Below are positions 8,274 to 18,448 of a DNA stretch of 44,599 nt, in pieces. Every line of letters begins with the position of its first letter. Positions within the stretch are counted from its first letter, which is position 1. The DNA lies in NCBI GenBank assembly GCA_030537395.1, contig JAUNMW010000008.1, positions 1 through 44,599 of the forward strand, in the 5' to 3' direction. Origin of the DNA: Clostridia bacterium (lineage in GTDB: Bacteria; Bacillota; Clostridia; Christensenellales; Aristaeellaceae). Below the pieces are notes generated by a model that was given only the letters and a program-made list of their open reading frames with translations, ran no database searches and was not told where the DNA came from. The translations under genes and the position numbers were made by a program.

Positions 8274-9305
8274 ATGGCAGAAAAAATATTGGATGTCAAA
8301 AATCTGGTGGTCACCTTTGACACCTATCAGGGCAGCGTGCAGGCGGTCAGGGGCGTATCCTTCCATGTGAATAAAAAAGAAACCGTGGGCATTGTGGGGG
8401 AGTCCGGCTGCGGAAAGTCGGTTACCATCCGCACGGTGATGGGCCTGAATCCCAAAAAGAACGGCTCCGTGAAGGACGGTCAGGCACTGTTTGAGGGCCG
8501 GGATGTGCTGCAGCTTTCCGAAAAGGAGATCCGGGAAATTCTGGGCAACCGCATGTCCATGATTTTCCAGGACCCCTTTACCTTCCTGAACCCCACCATG
8601 CAGGTGGGAAAGCAGATCACGGAGGTTTATCTGCGCCATCATCGGGCGAGCAGAAAGGAAGCGGAGGAAAAGGTGCTTTCCATCCTGCGCCTCATTTCCC
8701 TGCCCAATCCGGAGCAGAACATGAAGCGCTATCCCCATCAGCTGTCCGGCGGTATGCGCCAGCGCATCATGATCGCCATGGCGCTGATCTGCGAGCCCGC
8801 CGTGCTGTTTGCCGATGAGCCCACCACCGCCCTGGACGTGACCATTCAGGCCCAGATCATCGATTTGATGAACAGCCTGAAGGAAAAAACGGATACCTCC
8901 ATCGTGCTGATCACCCATGATATGGGCGTGGTGGCCAAAATGGTGGACCGGCTGTATGTGATGTACGCCGGAAAGATCGTGGAGCAGGGGGACGCGGACG
9001 CCATGTTCCATCGGCCCCGGCACCCCTACACCTGGGGCTTGCTGGACAGCGTGCCGCGCCTGGATGAGCGCACGAAGGAAGAACTGCATTCCATTCCCGG
9101 CATGCCGCCGGATTTGATCGCGCCGCCCGCCGGGTGTCCTTTCGCCGCCCGGTGCCGTTACGCCATGAAAATTTGTGAACGGCAGATGCCGGACCAGATT
9201 CCCCTGGAGGAGGAAGGCCACGCCGCGGCCTGCTGGCTTTGCCATCCGGAATATGTGAAGCAATACGGCGTTACCAACAGGGAGGGCGGGCAGCATGAAG
9301 CATGA
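8274..9305 (+). CDS. Peptide ABC transporter ATP-binding protein (DppD/OppD type)
   Basis: 343 residues. Walker A GESGCGKS at residues 42-49, signature LSGGMRQR, Walker B VLFADEP and the H-loop ITHDMG are all intact, so it should hydrolyse ATP. The C-terminal oligopeptide-transporter domain carries the Cys-rich [15 protein letters not shown] segment typical of DppD/OppD, which in some homologues binds an iron-sulfur cluster. GAGAGGTGG precedes the ATG. It pairs with the following ATPase, whose start overlaps its end by 11 nt. Confidence 0.93.
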   Translation: MAEKILDVKNLVVTFDTYQGSVQAVRGVSFHVNKKETVGIVGESGCGKSVTIRTVMGLNPKKNGSVKDGQALFEGRDVLQLSEKEIREILGNRMSMIFQDPFTFLNPTMQVGKQITEVYLRHHRASRKEAEEKVLSILRLISLPNPEQNMKRYPHQLSGGMRQRIMIAMALICEPAVLFADEPTTALDVTIQAQIIDLMNSLKEKTDTSIVLITHDMGVVAKMVDRLYVMYAGKIVEQGDADAMFHRPRHPYTWGLLDSVPRLDERTKEELHSIPGMPPDLIAPPAGCPFAARCRYAMKICERQMPDQIPLEEEGHAAACWLCHPEYVKQYGVTNREGGQHEA

Positions 9306-10263
9306 AAACGGCGCTCCTTTGCTGGAGCTGAAAGACGTAAAAACCTTTTTTAAGGTACCCGGCGGCATATTGAAGGCCGTCAACGGGGTGAGCCTCACCA
9401 TTCACGAGGGGGAAACCATCGGCCTGGTGGGGGAATCCGGCTGCGGCAAATCCACCTTGGGCAAAACCATCCTGCGGCTCATCAGGCCCGCGGGGGGCCA
9501 GGTGCTATTTGACGGGAAGGATATTTGGGAATTCAACCGAAGCGAGAAAAAGGCTTATACCCGCCAGGTTCAGATGATTTTTCAGGATCCCTACGCCTGC
9601 CTGGACCCCTTGAGCGTGATCGGCGACACGGTGGCGGAGGGCATGGATATACACCGCATGTATCCGGATAAGCAGGCCCGGGGGCGGGAGATCCTGCGGC
9701 TGCTCAACGACGTGGGACTGAACGAAAGCCATCAAAACCGCTTTCCCCATGAGTTCTCCGGGGGCCAGCGGCAGCGGGTGGGCATCGCCCGGGCGCTGTC
9801 GCTGCAGCCCCGGCTGATCGTGTGCGACGAGCCCATATCCGCCCTGGACGTATCCATCCAGGCGCAGGTGGTGAATCTGCTCAAGCGGCTTCAGCGGGAA
9901 ATGGGCATGGCCTATCTATTTATCACCCATGATCTTTCCATGGTGCGCCAGATTTCGGACCGCATCGCCGTCATGTACCTGGGCAATATCGTGGAAATCG
10001 CCGACAGCGAGGATATTTATCTTTCCAATCGGCATCCCTACACCAAAGCGCTTTTGTCCGCCATTCCCATTGCCGACCCCGCCGTGGAGAAAACCCGGGA
10101 GCGCATCGTGCTGTCCGGCGACGTGCCCAGCCCCGTGAATTTACCCCAGGGCTGCGCTTTTGCCGGACGCTGCCCCCATGCCTGCGAGCAATGCCGGAAG
10201 GAAGCGCCGCGGCTGAGGGAAATTGAGCCGGGGCACCAGGTGGCCTGCCATTTGGCGGAATGA
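9295..10263 (+). CDS. Peptide ABC transporter ATP-binding protein (DppF/OppF type)
   Basis: 322 residues. Walker A GESGCGKS at residues 46-53, signature FSGGQRQR, Walker B LIVCDEP and switch ITHDLS are intact. The C-terminal [14 protein letters not shown] segment is the family's Cys motif. GGAGGG lies eight nt before the ATG, inside the end of the DppD-like gene. With the four genes before it this completes one importer of the peptide/opine/nickel class; the peptidases that follow argue for peptides as the cargo. Confidence 0.93.
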   Translation: MKHENGAPLLELKDVKTFFKVPGGILKAVNGVSLTIHEGETIGLVGESGCGKSTLGKTILRLIRPAGGQVLFDGKDIWEFNRSEKKAYTRQVQMIFQDPYACLDPLSVIGDTVAEGMDIHRMYPDKQARGREILRLLNDVGLNESHQNRFPHEFSGGQRQRVGIARALSLQPRLIVCDEPISALDVSIQAQVVNLLKRLQREMGMAYLFITHDLSMVRQISDRIAVMYLGNIVEIADSEDIYLSNRHPYTKALLSAIPIADPAVEKTRERIVLSGDVPSPVNLPQGCAFAGRCPHACEQCRKEAPRLREIEPGHQVACHLAE

Positions 10264-10274
10264 GGGGGAAGCCG

Positions 10275-12239
10275 ATGAAAAAGCTGTGCGAAGAAGATCT
10301 ACGGAAGGTGGTTTGGCTCTCCGATCCGGCGCTTTCGCCGGACGGAGAAACCGCCGTGTATGTGCGCGCGGTCAGCGATTATAAAACGGGAAAAAATATT
10401 CCCGCGCTGGTTGAAGTTCATATTGCCACAGGTGAACATAAGCCCGTGTCCCAACGGACGAAAAGGCAGTCGATGCCCCGTTTCAGCCCCGATGGGGCTT
10501 TTTTGGCTTTTTGCTCGGATGACGAAAAGGTGAACCGGCTGTATGTGAAAAACCTGCGAAGCGGCGAAGAAAAGCGGCTTACCTCCTCCGGCGTAACGGA
10601 TTACGCCTGGAGCCCGGACGGGAAAACGCTGGCCGTGTGTATGCCCTTGTACTATGACCGGCAGGGGAACCCGATGCCCGTGACCTGCGAGGACGAATAC
10701 CTTGCATGGCAGCGGGAAATGGCCCACGCGCCCCGGTTCACGGAAAAGCTGATGTACAAGCTGGACGAGGCCTTCGGTTTTCTGGATGGCAGCACCACCG
10801 TTCTTTCCCTGACAGACGTGGAAAGCGGCGCTGCCAGGCCCATCCTGAACGAGGGCTTTCCCTGTTCCCTTCCCTCCTTTTCCGCGGATGGGAAAAAGTT
10901 ATATTATTATGGCCAGCCCTGCGGCAGGGAAAAAGCGCTGACGCAGAAAATATTCCAATACGATCTGAAAACAGGCGCGCACCGGGAAATCCCCGCCGCC
11001 CATCCGGTTCAGGCTGTGATGCCGGTGATGGAAAAGAACGGCTTACCGCTCTATGCCGGATACAGCGAGGAAAACGGCCGCACGGAATTGTTTGCGATCG
11101 ATGAAGAAAAAGGCATGGAAACGCCCCTGCTGCCAGCCGACAGCACGGAGGGAATCGACCCTGCCATCATCGGCGATGACCGGAACGGCAGTATGGGATA
11201 CCCGGTCCGGCAGGGTGAAAATGGTTCCATTTTTTTCCTGACCGCCCGGGCTGGCCGGATGCTCGTATCCGACGGGCAGGGAAAGGAAATCCTGTCCGGC
11301 GGCTGCATTCAGGCTTTTTCTGCGCCGGTTCATGACCGGATGGCGTTTTTAAGAAGCTATCCCGATCATCCCGGCGAGTTGTTTTGGAAAAACATGAAAA
11401 CAGGCGAGGAAAAACGCCTGACCTTTGAAAACGATTGGATCTGGGAATGCGAAACGGCGCTGCCTGAAAAGATCGCCGTATCCGGGGAAGATCATCCGGT
11501 GCACGGCTGGGCTTTGCTTCCGGAGGGGACGGAAAGCTGTCCCGCCGTGCTGTATGTGCATGGGGGCCCGGAATGCTTCTACGGGGAAGATATTTTCTTC
11601 TTTGAAGCCCTGTCCCTCCGGGCTGCGGGATTTGCGGTGCTGTGGTGCAATCCTCGGGGCAGTACGGGTTATGGAAAAGGTTTTACAAGCGGCGCTTACG
11701 GCCAGGAAGCCATTGATGATCTGCTTCATTTCGCGGACCTCTGCGCGGAACGTTTTCCTCGCATCGATCTCCATCGCCTGGGCGTCACCGGCGGCAGCTA
11801 CGGGGGCTACATGACCAATAAGCTGACGATGCACACAGACCGGTTCAAGGCCGCCGCTGCCCAGCGAACCTGGATCGACCCCGCCACCTCCTACGGCACC
11901 GGGGATATGGGCTTTCTTTCCGGCAGCGGCAAAACGGATTTCCGGGCGTATATGCTGAACCGCGCCAAGGGCAGCGTGCTTCGGGACATTCACAGGCTGA
12001 ATACCCCCACCCTGATCCTGCACGGGGAAAAGGATGTGCGCTGCGGCGAAGAGCAGGCGGATCAGGTGTTCAACATGATCAGGGCCCTGCGGCCTCAGGT
12101 CCCCTGCCGCCTGGTGGTATTTCCCGGGGAAAACCACAGCCTCACCCGCACGGGCCTGATGCACAACCGCATCCGGCATATGCTGGAAATCCGCCGATGG
12201 ATGGAAAAGTATCTGAACGGAAAGGAGGATACGCCGTGA
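10275..12239 (+). CDS. S9 family peptidase 1 (acylaminoacyl-peptidase/prolyl-oligopeptidase type)
   Basis: 654 residues from the ATG at 10275, which has a GGGGGAAG site; an in-frame ATG at 10260 overlaps the previous gene. The N-terminal two-thirds is a WD40/TolB-like beta-propeller (repeated SPDG-type phrases such as LSPDGETAVYV and YAWSPDGKTLAV) that gates access for short peptides. The C-terminal alpha/beta-hydrolase domain has VHGGPE, Ser508 in GGSYGGYM, Asp587 in HGEKDVRC and His621 in ENHSLT. There is no signal peptide, so it acts in the cytoplasm on imported oligopeptides. It is the closest paralogue of the protein at 21938-23938, sharing the ENHxLTRTG..M end. It is the first enzyme after the importer. 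Confidence 0.9.
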   Translation: MKKLCEEDLRKVVWLSDPALSPDGETAVYVRAVSDYKTGKNIPALVEVHIATGEHKPVSQRTKRQSMPRFSPDGAFLAFCSDDEKVNRLYVKNLRSGEEKRLTSSGVTDYAWSPDGKTLAVCMPLYYDRQGNPMPVTCEDEYLAWQREMAHAPRFTEKLMYKLDEAFGFLDGSTTVLSLTDVESGAARPILNEGFPCSLPSFSADGKKLYYYGQPCGREKALTQKIFQYDLKTGAHREIPAAHPVQAVMPVMEKNGLPLYAGYSEENGRTELFAIDEEKGMETPLLPADSTEGIDPAIIGDDRNGSMGYPVRQGENGSIFFLTARAGRMLVSDGQGKEILSGGCIQAFSAPVHDRMAFLRSYPDHPGELFWKNMKTGEEKRLTFENDWIWECETALPEKIAVSGEDHPVHGWALLPEGTESCPAVLYVHGGPECFYGEDIFFFEALSLRAAGFAVLWCNPRGSTGYGKGFTSGAYGQEAIDDLLHFADLCAERFPRIDLHRLGVTGGSYGGYMTNKLTMHTDRFKAAAAQRTWIDPATSYGTGDMGFLSGSGKTDFRAYMLNRAKGSVLRDIHRLNTPTLILHGEKDVRCGEEQADQVFNMIRALRPQVPCRLVVFPGENHSLTRTGLMHNRIRHMLEIRRWMEKYLNGKEDTP

Positions 12240-14134
12240 AAAATCTTGCATTTGTTCCCGAGGATTATGGACGTCTCACGCGCCTGTCCTCCCTGACGCT
12301 GTCCCCTGACGGAGCTGTGGCCTGCGTGAAATACTTCTGGCGGGACGGGGCCTGGCAGCGCCGGGTGGCGATAATAAAAGGGCGGGAAACCTGGGAAATA
12401 TCCCTGGGCGGCACGGTGGAAAAATGCCCCGCCTTTTCCAGGAACGGAAAGCGGCTTTGGTTCCTTTCCGACGGAAGGATCGCTTTATATGACCGGGAAA
12501 CAGAGGAAACGAAAGAAGCTTTTCCCCTGCCCGCAGGCTTTGAGGCTGTGGATGTGCTGCCCATGGAAAAGGGATGTCTGCTTTCCTGCCGAAAAGAGAT
12601 CCGGGAGGAGGCTCCCGCAGGCTGCGATTGGGAAATGCCCCGGGTGGCGGAAGACGTGCGTTTCCGCAGCGACGCCGATCACGGCTTTAAAAAGAAATAT
12701 ATCTACCGTTTGTACGTTTATGACGGCGGTTTCAAACAGGTTTCAGAATCGGAAAAGCCCTTCCAGGCTTTGGCGCTGCTTCCCGACGAAACTGCGGCGC
12801 TGTATGCCCAGGGAAATTTCCGGCTGGTAAACCTGGCAAGCGGCGAAATCCAGGAAGTGAAAACCGCTTTTTCCTCCGGCGGGGATTACCGGCCCGTTAT
12901 TTCCGCCGATGGCCGTTATGCCATGGCCGCCGTCAGCACGGCGGGCATGGAAATCGCTCTGCGCCGTATCTGGCTGGACGGACAGGAACATGAACCGGAT
13001 GAAATGGAAAACGAACCGGTTGGGCTCGCCGAGGGGGCGTATATGGACGCCTCTCCCGAACGGAAATCCCTTTTCGCGCCGGGAAAGAAAAAAAACGTTT
13101 TTTACGCTGCAGCCCATCAAAATCATGTGCCTGGATTGTGGCGGGTCACTGTGACGGACAAACGGCTTTGCTTTGAAAACATTCCTGCTCCGGGCCTGAT
13201 CACCGAAACGGCGGGGGAAAACGCGGAAGGGGTGGCCACACTGTGCGGAAGCTCCAATCAGCCTCCGGCGCCCGCCTATTGGCAGGAGGGAAAGCATCGG
13301 TTCATCGGTGCGGCTTGGAATGATTGGCTTTCCGATCAGGAAGCGCGGCCCTGTCTGGCGCTTTCCGTTCCTTCCCAGGATGGGCGGGCGGAATTGACCG
13401 GCTTCATCATCTTTCCTGAAGAAAGAAAAGGAAAAATCCCCCTGCTGGTATGGGTGCACGGCGGCCCGTCGGGCTATTGGACGCCGGGCTTCCATTTGGA
13501 AATCCAATGCGCGGTGAGCCAGGGCTTCGCCGTTCTGCTCCCCAATCCCCGGGGCTCCACCGGTCGTGGAAATGATTACGCCAATCCGGAGCACGCCTTT
13601 GACGGCGGCGCGGCCAACGACATTCTGTGCCTGCTGGATGAAGCCCTGCGGCAATCCCCCAAGCTGGATCAAGATCATATCAGCGTGCTGGGCGGCAGCT
13701 ATGGGGGCTACATGGCGGCCTGGATGGCGGGGAATACCGCCCGGTTCCAATGCGCCGTGGTGATCAAGGCGGTAACCAACTGGCTGTTCATCCATTTCTG
13801 CTCTTCCCAGGCGGGCCAATCCATCATTGATGATTACCGGGATTTTCAGGATTTCCTGGTGGACACGGTGAAAATGTCGCCCATTTATACGGCGGGGGAT
13901 GTGCATATTCCCACACTGATCATTCATGGGGAGAAGGACCAGCAGGTGCCGGTGGAAAACGCCCATCAGTATTATACCGCCCTTAAGGACTGCCACCCCG
14001 ATCTGCCGGTGCGGCTGATGCTGCTGCCGGACTGCTGCCACGGCTACAGCCGGGACGCCCTGCCGGATTATATCGCCATCCAGAAGGAAACCCTGAACTG
14101 GCTGAACCGATACGGAAAGGAACAGAAGCCGTGA
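12236..14134 (+). CDS. S9 family peptidase 2
   Basis: 632 residues from a GTG at 12236 that overlaps the preceding stop (GTGA) and has AAAGGAGG seven nt upstream. A longer in-frame start at 12197 lies inside the previous gene and is not favoured. The layout is a propeller (residues about 1-390) and then an alpha/beta-hydrolase domain with VHGGPSGYW, Ser488 in GGSYGGYM, Asp568 in HGEKDQQVP and His602 in CCHGYS. No signal peptide. Its propeller is divergent from the other three S9 proteins here, so it probably takes a different size or end of peptide. Cleavage specificity (after Pro, or removal of acylated N-terminal residues) cannot be read from sequence. Confidence 0.88.
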   Translation: MKNLAFVPEDYGRLTRLSSLTLSPDGAVACVKYFWRDGAWQRRVAIIKGRETWEISLGGTVEKCPAFSRNGKRLWFLSDGRIALYDRETEETKEAFPLPAGFEAVDVLPMEKGCLLSCRKEIREEAPAGCDWEMPRVAEDVRFRSDADHGFKKKYIYRLYVYDGGFKQVSESEKPFQALALLPDETAALYAQGNFRLVNLASGEIQEVKTAFSSGGDYRPVISADGRYAMAAVSTAGMEIALRRIWLDGQEHEPDEMENEPVGLAEGAYMDASPERKSLFAPGKKKNVFYAAAHQNHVPGLWRVTVTDKRLCFENIPAPGLITETAGENAEGVATLCGSSNQPPAPAYWQEGKHRFIGAAWNDWLSDQEARPCLALSVPSQDGRAELTGFIIFPEERKGKIPLLVWVHGGPSGYWTPGFHLEIQCAVSQGFAVLLPNPRGSTGRGNDYANPEHAFDGGAANDILCLLDEALRQSPKLDQDHISVLGGSYGGYMAAWMAGNTARFQCAVVIKAVTNWLFIHFCSSQAGQSIIDDYRDFQDFLVDTVKMSPIYTAGDVHIPTLIIHGEKDQQVPVENAHQYYTALKDCHPDLPVRLMLLPDCCHGYSRDALPDYIAIQKETLNWLNRYGKEQKP

Positions 14135-15813
14135 AGATGGATCATTATTATCTGTACGATGAAGTGGTGGCAGCTCTGCGGGACTTTGTGAGGCAATATC
14201 CTGCGATGTGCTCTCTCTCCTCTATTGGAAAGACCTATGAGGGCCGGGATATCTGGTGCCTCACCATCTGCAACCGGCAAACGGGCAAGCCCGAAGAGAA
14301 GGCCGCTTTTTTCATGGACGGCAACATCCATTCCGGGGAAGTGGCTTCCTCCATGGCGGTGCTATACATTCTTGAAAATTGGCTTTCCGCCTATGGCCGG
14401 GATCCGGTGATCACCGATTTATTGGATCGGTACGCCGTTTACGCCATCCCCCGCATCAACGCGGATGCGGCGGAGGTGTATCTGACTACGCCCCGGGTGC
14501 TGCGCGGCTCCACGGAAAAGTATTATCCCGAGGATACCGGCATCCAGCCCTGGGATATGGACGGGGACGGGGAAATTCGGCAAATGCGCATTCTGGATCC
14601 CGCCGGGCAATGGAAAGCCTATGAAAAGGACCTCCGCATCATGATGCGCCGGGGGCCGGAGGATGTATCGGGCCCCTTTTACACCTTGGTGCCGGAGGGG
14701 TATTTCAAAGGCTCTCCGGAGGGTTTTGTGAATCTGCGGGCGGCTAATACCCGGGAGGATCTGGACCCCAACCGCCAATTCCCCTTTGAATGGAACAAGG
14801 ATTATCCCGATCCCGCCCGCCCCACCAGCGGCCCGGAGCCTTTGCATGACCGGGAAGTGAAGGCGCTGTACGACTTTGTGATGCAGCACCCCAACATCGC
14901 CTTCCATATGAATTTCCATACCTTCGGCGGGCTGCATATTTCGCCCGCCGCCTTCTGCCCCCATCTGGACGCGCCGGACGGGGAAGCCATGCGGCAATTG
15001 GGCCTGGCCATGCGGAAACATACGGGCTATAAATGCGAAGGTATTTTCCCGGAAGGGGCCAAAGATATCGCCCCCGGCAGCTACACCACCTGGGAATATT
15101 TTGAACGGGGCATTATGGCCTTTGTGACTGAGCTGTGGGATTTCCATTTCCAGGCGGACCCGGACCGGCCCCAAAGCTGGAGCATGTTTTTCGCCGAATC
15201 GGAAGAACAGTTCATCCGGGAGGCGGAAACCGCCATCCAATGGGATGAACGGAACAACGGCGGCCAAGGCTTCAAAAACTGGACGCTTTTCGATCATCCC
15301 GATTGGGACGAACCGGAGAGCGGGGTCACCGTGGAAATCGGCGGCTGGAGCGAAAAGTTTTCCAAGCAGAATCCCCCCGTTCATCTGCTGGAGGGGGTCT
15401 GCGAAAAAGCCTGCGCCGCGGCGCTGACTGGGTTGGAAACCCTGCCCCGGCTGCAAATCCTTTCCTGCGGAAGAACCTGGAACGAAGCGCAATGGAAGCA
15501 GGATCAAATCGAAACTTTTCTGGTCACCATCGCCAATACCGGTTATCTTCCCACCTGCGGCACGGAGCAGGCGGCCACGCTGGGCCTGGGCGACGATTTG
15601 ACGGTGGAAATAAGCGGCTGTGAGGTGCTCAGCCAGAACCCGCTGCCCGTGGGAAAAATGGAAGGCTATTCCAAAAAACAAATCGCTTTTCAGGTGCGCA
15701 TTCCAACGGAATGCGATATTACGGTCACCGTCCGGGGCAGCCGGTGCGGAACAGCCGTTCAGACATGCCGTAACCTGCCCCGCACGATCCAAGCAAAGGA
15801 GGATCAGTCATGA
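14131..15813 (+). CDS. M14 family zinc carboxypeptidase
   Basis: 560 residues. The start is a GTG overlapping the previous stop with AAAGGA nine nt upstream; the ATG at 14137 is a poorer choice. The M14 zinc site is complete: H67 and E70 in GNIHSGEV, H263 in MNFHTFGG and the catalytic E334 in VTELWDF. N214-R215 in DPNRQF is the substrate-carboxylate grip. After the catalytic domain (to about residue 400) comes a beta-rich tail of some 150 residues. There is no signal peptide or propeptide, unlike secreted digestive M14 enzymes, so it trims C-terminal residues from peptides inside the cell. It is translationally coupled to genes on both sides. Confidence 0.88.
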   Translation: MKMDHYYLYDEVVAALRDFVRQYPAMCSLSSIGKTYEGRDIWCLTICNRQTGKPEEKAAFFMDGNIHSGEVASSMAVLYILENWLSAYGRDPVITDLLDRYAVYAIPRINADAAEVYLTTPRVLRGSTEKYYPEDTGIQPWDMDGDGEIRQMRILDPAGQWKAYEKDLRIMMRRGPEDVSGPFYTLVPEGYFKGSPEGFVNLRAANTREDLDPNRQFPFEWNKDYPDPARPTSGPEPLHDREVKALYDFVMQHPNIAFHMNFHTFGGLHISPAAFCPHLDAPDGEAMRQLGLAMRKHTGYKCEGIFPEGAKDIAPGSYTTWEYFERGIMAFVTELWDFHFQADPDRPQSWSMFFAESEEQFIREAETAIQWDERNNGGQGFKNWTLFDHPDWDEPESGVTVEIGGWSEKFSKQNPPVHLLEGVCEKACAAALTGLETLPRLQILSCGRTWNEAQWKQDQIETFLVTIANTGYLPTCGTEQAATLGLGDDLTVEISGCEVLSQNPLPVGKMEGYSKKQIAFQVRIPTECDITVTVRGSRCGTAVQTCRNLPRTIQAKEDQS

Positions 15814-17198
15814 GCGTATCCCTTCCCGAAGCCTTCAGCCTGGAGGAATTTATCCCGGGCCGCTTTGAAGCCAAGCATGAAATCAACGTAAAGGGGAAGG
15901 CAATTCCCTTCCGCAGCGTTTCCGAGGACTTTGTGTTCCACTCCCCGGACGGGGCGGCGGAAGCCTCCCTGTTCGCCATTTCCTATACGGCTGAAACGAA
16001 GGAAACAAGCCGCCCCGTTATGTTCCTGTGGAACGGAGGGCCCGGTTCCGCTACCTCCACCCTGCATCTGGAGTGCTTCGGGCCCTGGCTCATTGAAACG
16101 GATGAAAAAGGAAAGCCCTGCTACGGCCTTAAGGAAAACCCGGACTGCCTGCTGGATCAATGCGATCTGGTATTCGTGGACCCGGCGGGGGTGGGCCTGT
16201 CCCGGCTGCTGAACCCGGAAAAAGCGGAAAAGTACTATTCCGTGGATGGGGATGCCCGCAGCGCGGCCTTCCTGATCATCGAATGGCTGCGCCGCCACGG
16301 GCGCTGGAACAGCCCCATTTATATCACCGGCGAAAGCTACGGCACGGTGCGGGCCTGCCGGGTGATTGCCGAACTGGGCCGAAGCCCCTATTCCGAAAGC
16401 CGGATGGTGCCCGGTATTCCCGTGCAGGGCGTGGCGCTCATTGGCTGGGCCGCCGGAGAAAGCGGCCAGCCCCTGGTGCTGTCCATGATGCCCGCCATGG
16501 CCGCCACCCATTGGTATCACATGGAAGAAAAGCCTTGCGGACAGGAGGAATTCGTCCATGCTGCCTGCGATTTCGCCCGGAAGGAATTACTGCCCGCCCT
16601 GTTCGAGGGGGACGCTTTGCCGGAGGAAGAAAAAAAGCGCTGCGCGGAAAAGCTGCGGGAATATACCGGCGTCAGCCAGGATTATTTTTTGAACACCGGC
16701 TTGCAGCTGCGCTCCGCTGGCGATTTCCAGAAGCAGGCCTTGCCGGGCTATACCCTGGATCTGTACGACGCCAGGCTGAAAACTCCTAACCATGAAACCT
16801 ACCGCATTTTGGGCGGCGACAACGTGCCCATTCAGGTGATGAACGGGCTGCTGCTGCCCCGGCTGAACATCCAGACCAACCGGCTGTATTATACCGGCAA
16901 CATCAATGTGAACATGCTGTTCAGCATGGATACCGAGGATGTGGGCGAATACAAACGCACCCACATGGAATGTTTGGCAGACGGCATGGAGCGCACCCCC
17001 GGCATGCGGCTGCTGTTTGCCAGCGGACTGTACGATCTTTGCACCCATGCGGGCAATACCCGCTACATGGTATCCCATGCGGGGCTTCCCCGGGAGCGGG
17101 TCAGCCTTCGGGAGTATCCCGGCGGCCACGGGGTGTATTCCACGGAGGAAGGGAAAAAAGCTTTCCTTTCGGATGTACGGCAGATGCTTGCAGAATAA
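15810..17198 (+). CDS. S10 family serine carboxypeptidase
   Basis: 462 residues. The S10 hallmarks are clear: WNGGPGSAT near residue 75 (oxyanion region), VFVDPAGVGLSR, catalytic Ser176 in TGESYGT, Asp409 in SGLYDLCT and His440 in GGHGVYS. These enzymes remove single residues, often including Pro-linked ones, from the C-terminus. The family is best known from vacuoles and lysosomes and works at acid pH; here there is no signal peptide, so the protein should sit in the cytoplasm. AAAGGAGG precedes the ATG, which overlaps the M14 stop (ATGA). With the M14 enzyme it gives the pathway two unrelated carboxypeptidases in adjacent genes. Confidence 0.88.
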   Translation: MSVSLPEAFSLEEFIPGRFEAKHEINVKGKAIPFRSVSEDFVFHSPDGAAEASLFAISYTAETKETSRPVMFLWNGGPGSATSTLHLECFGPWLIETDEKGKPCYGLKENPDCLLDQCDLVFVDPAGVGLSRLLNPEKAEKYYSVDGDARSAAFLIIEWLRRHGRWNSPIYITGESYGTVRACRVIAELGRSPYSESRMVPGIPVQGVALIGWAAGESGQPLVLSMMPAMAATHWYHMEEKPCGQEEFVHAACDFARKELLPALFEGDALPEEEKKRCAEKLREYTGVSQDYFLNTGLQLRSAGDFQKQALPGYTLDLYDARLKTPNHETYRILGGDNVPIQVMNGLLLPRLNIQTNRLYYTGNINVNMLFSMDTEDVGEYKRTHMECLADGMERTPGMRLLFASGLYDLCTHAGNTRYMVSHAGLPRERVSLREYPGGHGVYSTEEGKKAFLSDVRQMLAE

Positions 17199-17209
17199 GG
17201 AGAAAAGCG

Positions 17210-18448
17210 ATGTGTAAAATCAAGGTTTTGCTGGGCCGGATCATCGACGCTGTGGGCGACAGCCCGGTGGAAAACGGCGCGGTGATGATCGAGAACGACA
17301 GAATTATTTACGCGGGACCCAGGAAACGGGCCTCCATCCCGGAAAACGCCGAGATCCTCACCTGCGAAAACGCCGCCATCCTGCCGGGCTTCATCGACGC
17401 TCACATCCATTTGGTGGGTTCGGAGAGCGTGCACAAAACCGGCGATACGCCCTATGATCTGCTGCTGACCACCGTGAAAGATTTAAGCGATCTGGTGGAC
17501 GCGGGCGTGACGGGGGTCCGGGATATGAGCGCTTTTGGCCGGGCGCTCAGGGACGCCGTCAGCGCTGGGAATATCAAGGGCCCCCGCATCATGGCGGGCG
17601 GACGGGTGCTGAGCATGTCCTCCGGCCACTGCGATTTTGACGTGACAAAATCCGTGGCCCAGTGCAACGAAGAAGATTTGACGGGCTTCATGATGGACGG
17701 CCCGGAGGATTGCTACAAGGGCGTGCGCCGGCAGTTTCGGGAAGGCGCGGAGTTCATCAAAATCTGCGCTACCGGCGGCGTTTCCTCCGCGATTGATGAT
17801 TACAATGATCAGGAGTTTTCCGAAGAAGAATTGAAAGTGATCATCCAGGAAACCCATCGGCATAACACTTATGTGACCGCCCATTGCACCGGCACTGCGG
17901 GCACCAAGGCGGCCCTGAAGGCGGGCATCGACTGCGTGGAGCACGGCGTGATGCTGGACGAGGAATGCGTGCAGATCATGAAAAGGAACAACGTGCCCCT
18001 GGTGACCACGCTCAGCGTGGCCCTGGGCCTGGCCGATATGAAAAATCTGCCGCCCCATATGATGCGCAAAGCCCAGGGCGTGAAGGAGGCGGCCATGCGC
18101 TCTTTCCAATTGGCGCATGAATACGGCCTCACGGTGGCCCTGGGCACCGATTATTCCAACAGCCCCAATACCCCGTTCAGCGAAATCGGAAGGGAATTTT
18201 ACAGCCTGACCCGCTGCGGCTACACCCCCCTGGAGGCAATCAAGGCGGGCACCATCAACGGGGCGAAGCTGATGAAGCGGGATCATGAAATCGGCACCAT
18301 CGAAAAGGGCAAGCTGGCCGATCTGGTGCTGGTGCAGGGGAACCCGCTGGAGGATATTCTGGTATTGGCCCACGCGGACAATGTGAAGCTGGTGCTCATC
18401 GGCGGCCAGGAACAAAAGCGAATGGACGATGTGAAAAATGGAATTTGA
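17210..18448 (+). CDS. Amidohydrolase, prolidase/Xaa-dipeptidase-like (COG1228)
   Basis: 412 residues from the ATG at 17210 with AAGGAG upstream; an open frame extends further up but only through the S10 gene. The binuclear-metal site of the superfamily is present: H65 and H67 in IDAHIH, K184 in EFIKICATGG (the carboxylated bridging Lys), H225 in VTAHCTG, H245 in VEHGV and D314 in LGTDYS. The family includes Xaa-Pro and Xaa-Arg/Lys dipeptidases as well as imidazolonepropionase-like enzymes. Amid six peptidases and an importer, cleavage of the dipeptides left by the larger enzymes is the likeliest job. The ornithine cyclodeaminase-like gene two places on fits release of Arg- or Pro-type residues, by inference. 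Confidence 0.85.
   Translation: MCKIKVLLGRIIDAVGDSPVENGAVMIENDRIIYAGPRKRASIPENAEILTCENAAILPGFIDAHIHLVGSESVHKTGDTPYDLLLTTVKDLSDLVDAGVTGVRDMSAFGRALRDAVSAGNIKGPRIMAGGRVLSMSSGHCDFDVTKSVAQCNEEDLTGFMMDGPEDCYKGVRRQFREGAEFIKICATGGVSSAIDDYNDQEFSEEELKVIIQETHRHNTYVTAHCTGTAGTKAALKAGIDCVEHGVMLDEECVQIMKRNNVPLVTTLSVALGLADMKNLPPHMMRKAQGVKEAAMRSFQLAHEYGLTVALGTDYSNSPNTPFSEIGREFYSLTRCGYTPLEAIKAGTINGAKLMKRDHEIGTIEKGKLADLVLVQGNPLEDILVLAHADNVKLVLIGGQEQKRMDDVKNGI

Noticed and set aside
16970-17209. N-terminal extension of the amidohydrolase back into the S10 gene
   Set aside because: The extension is an Arg/Pro/Gly-rich alternate frame of the S10 gene; AAGGAG directly before 17210 marks the true start.
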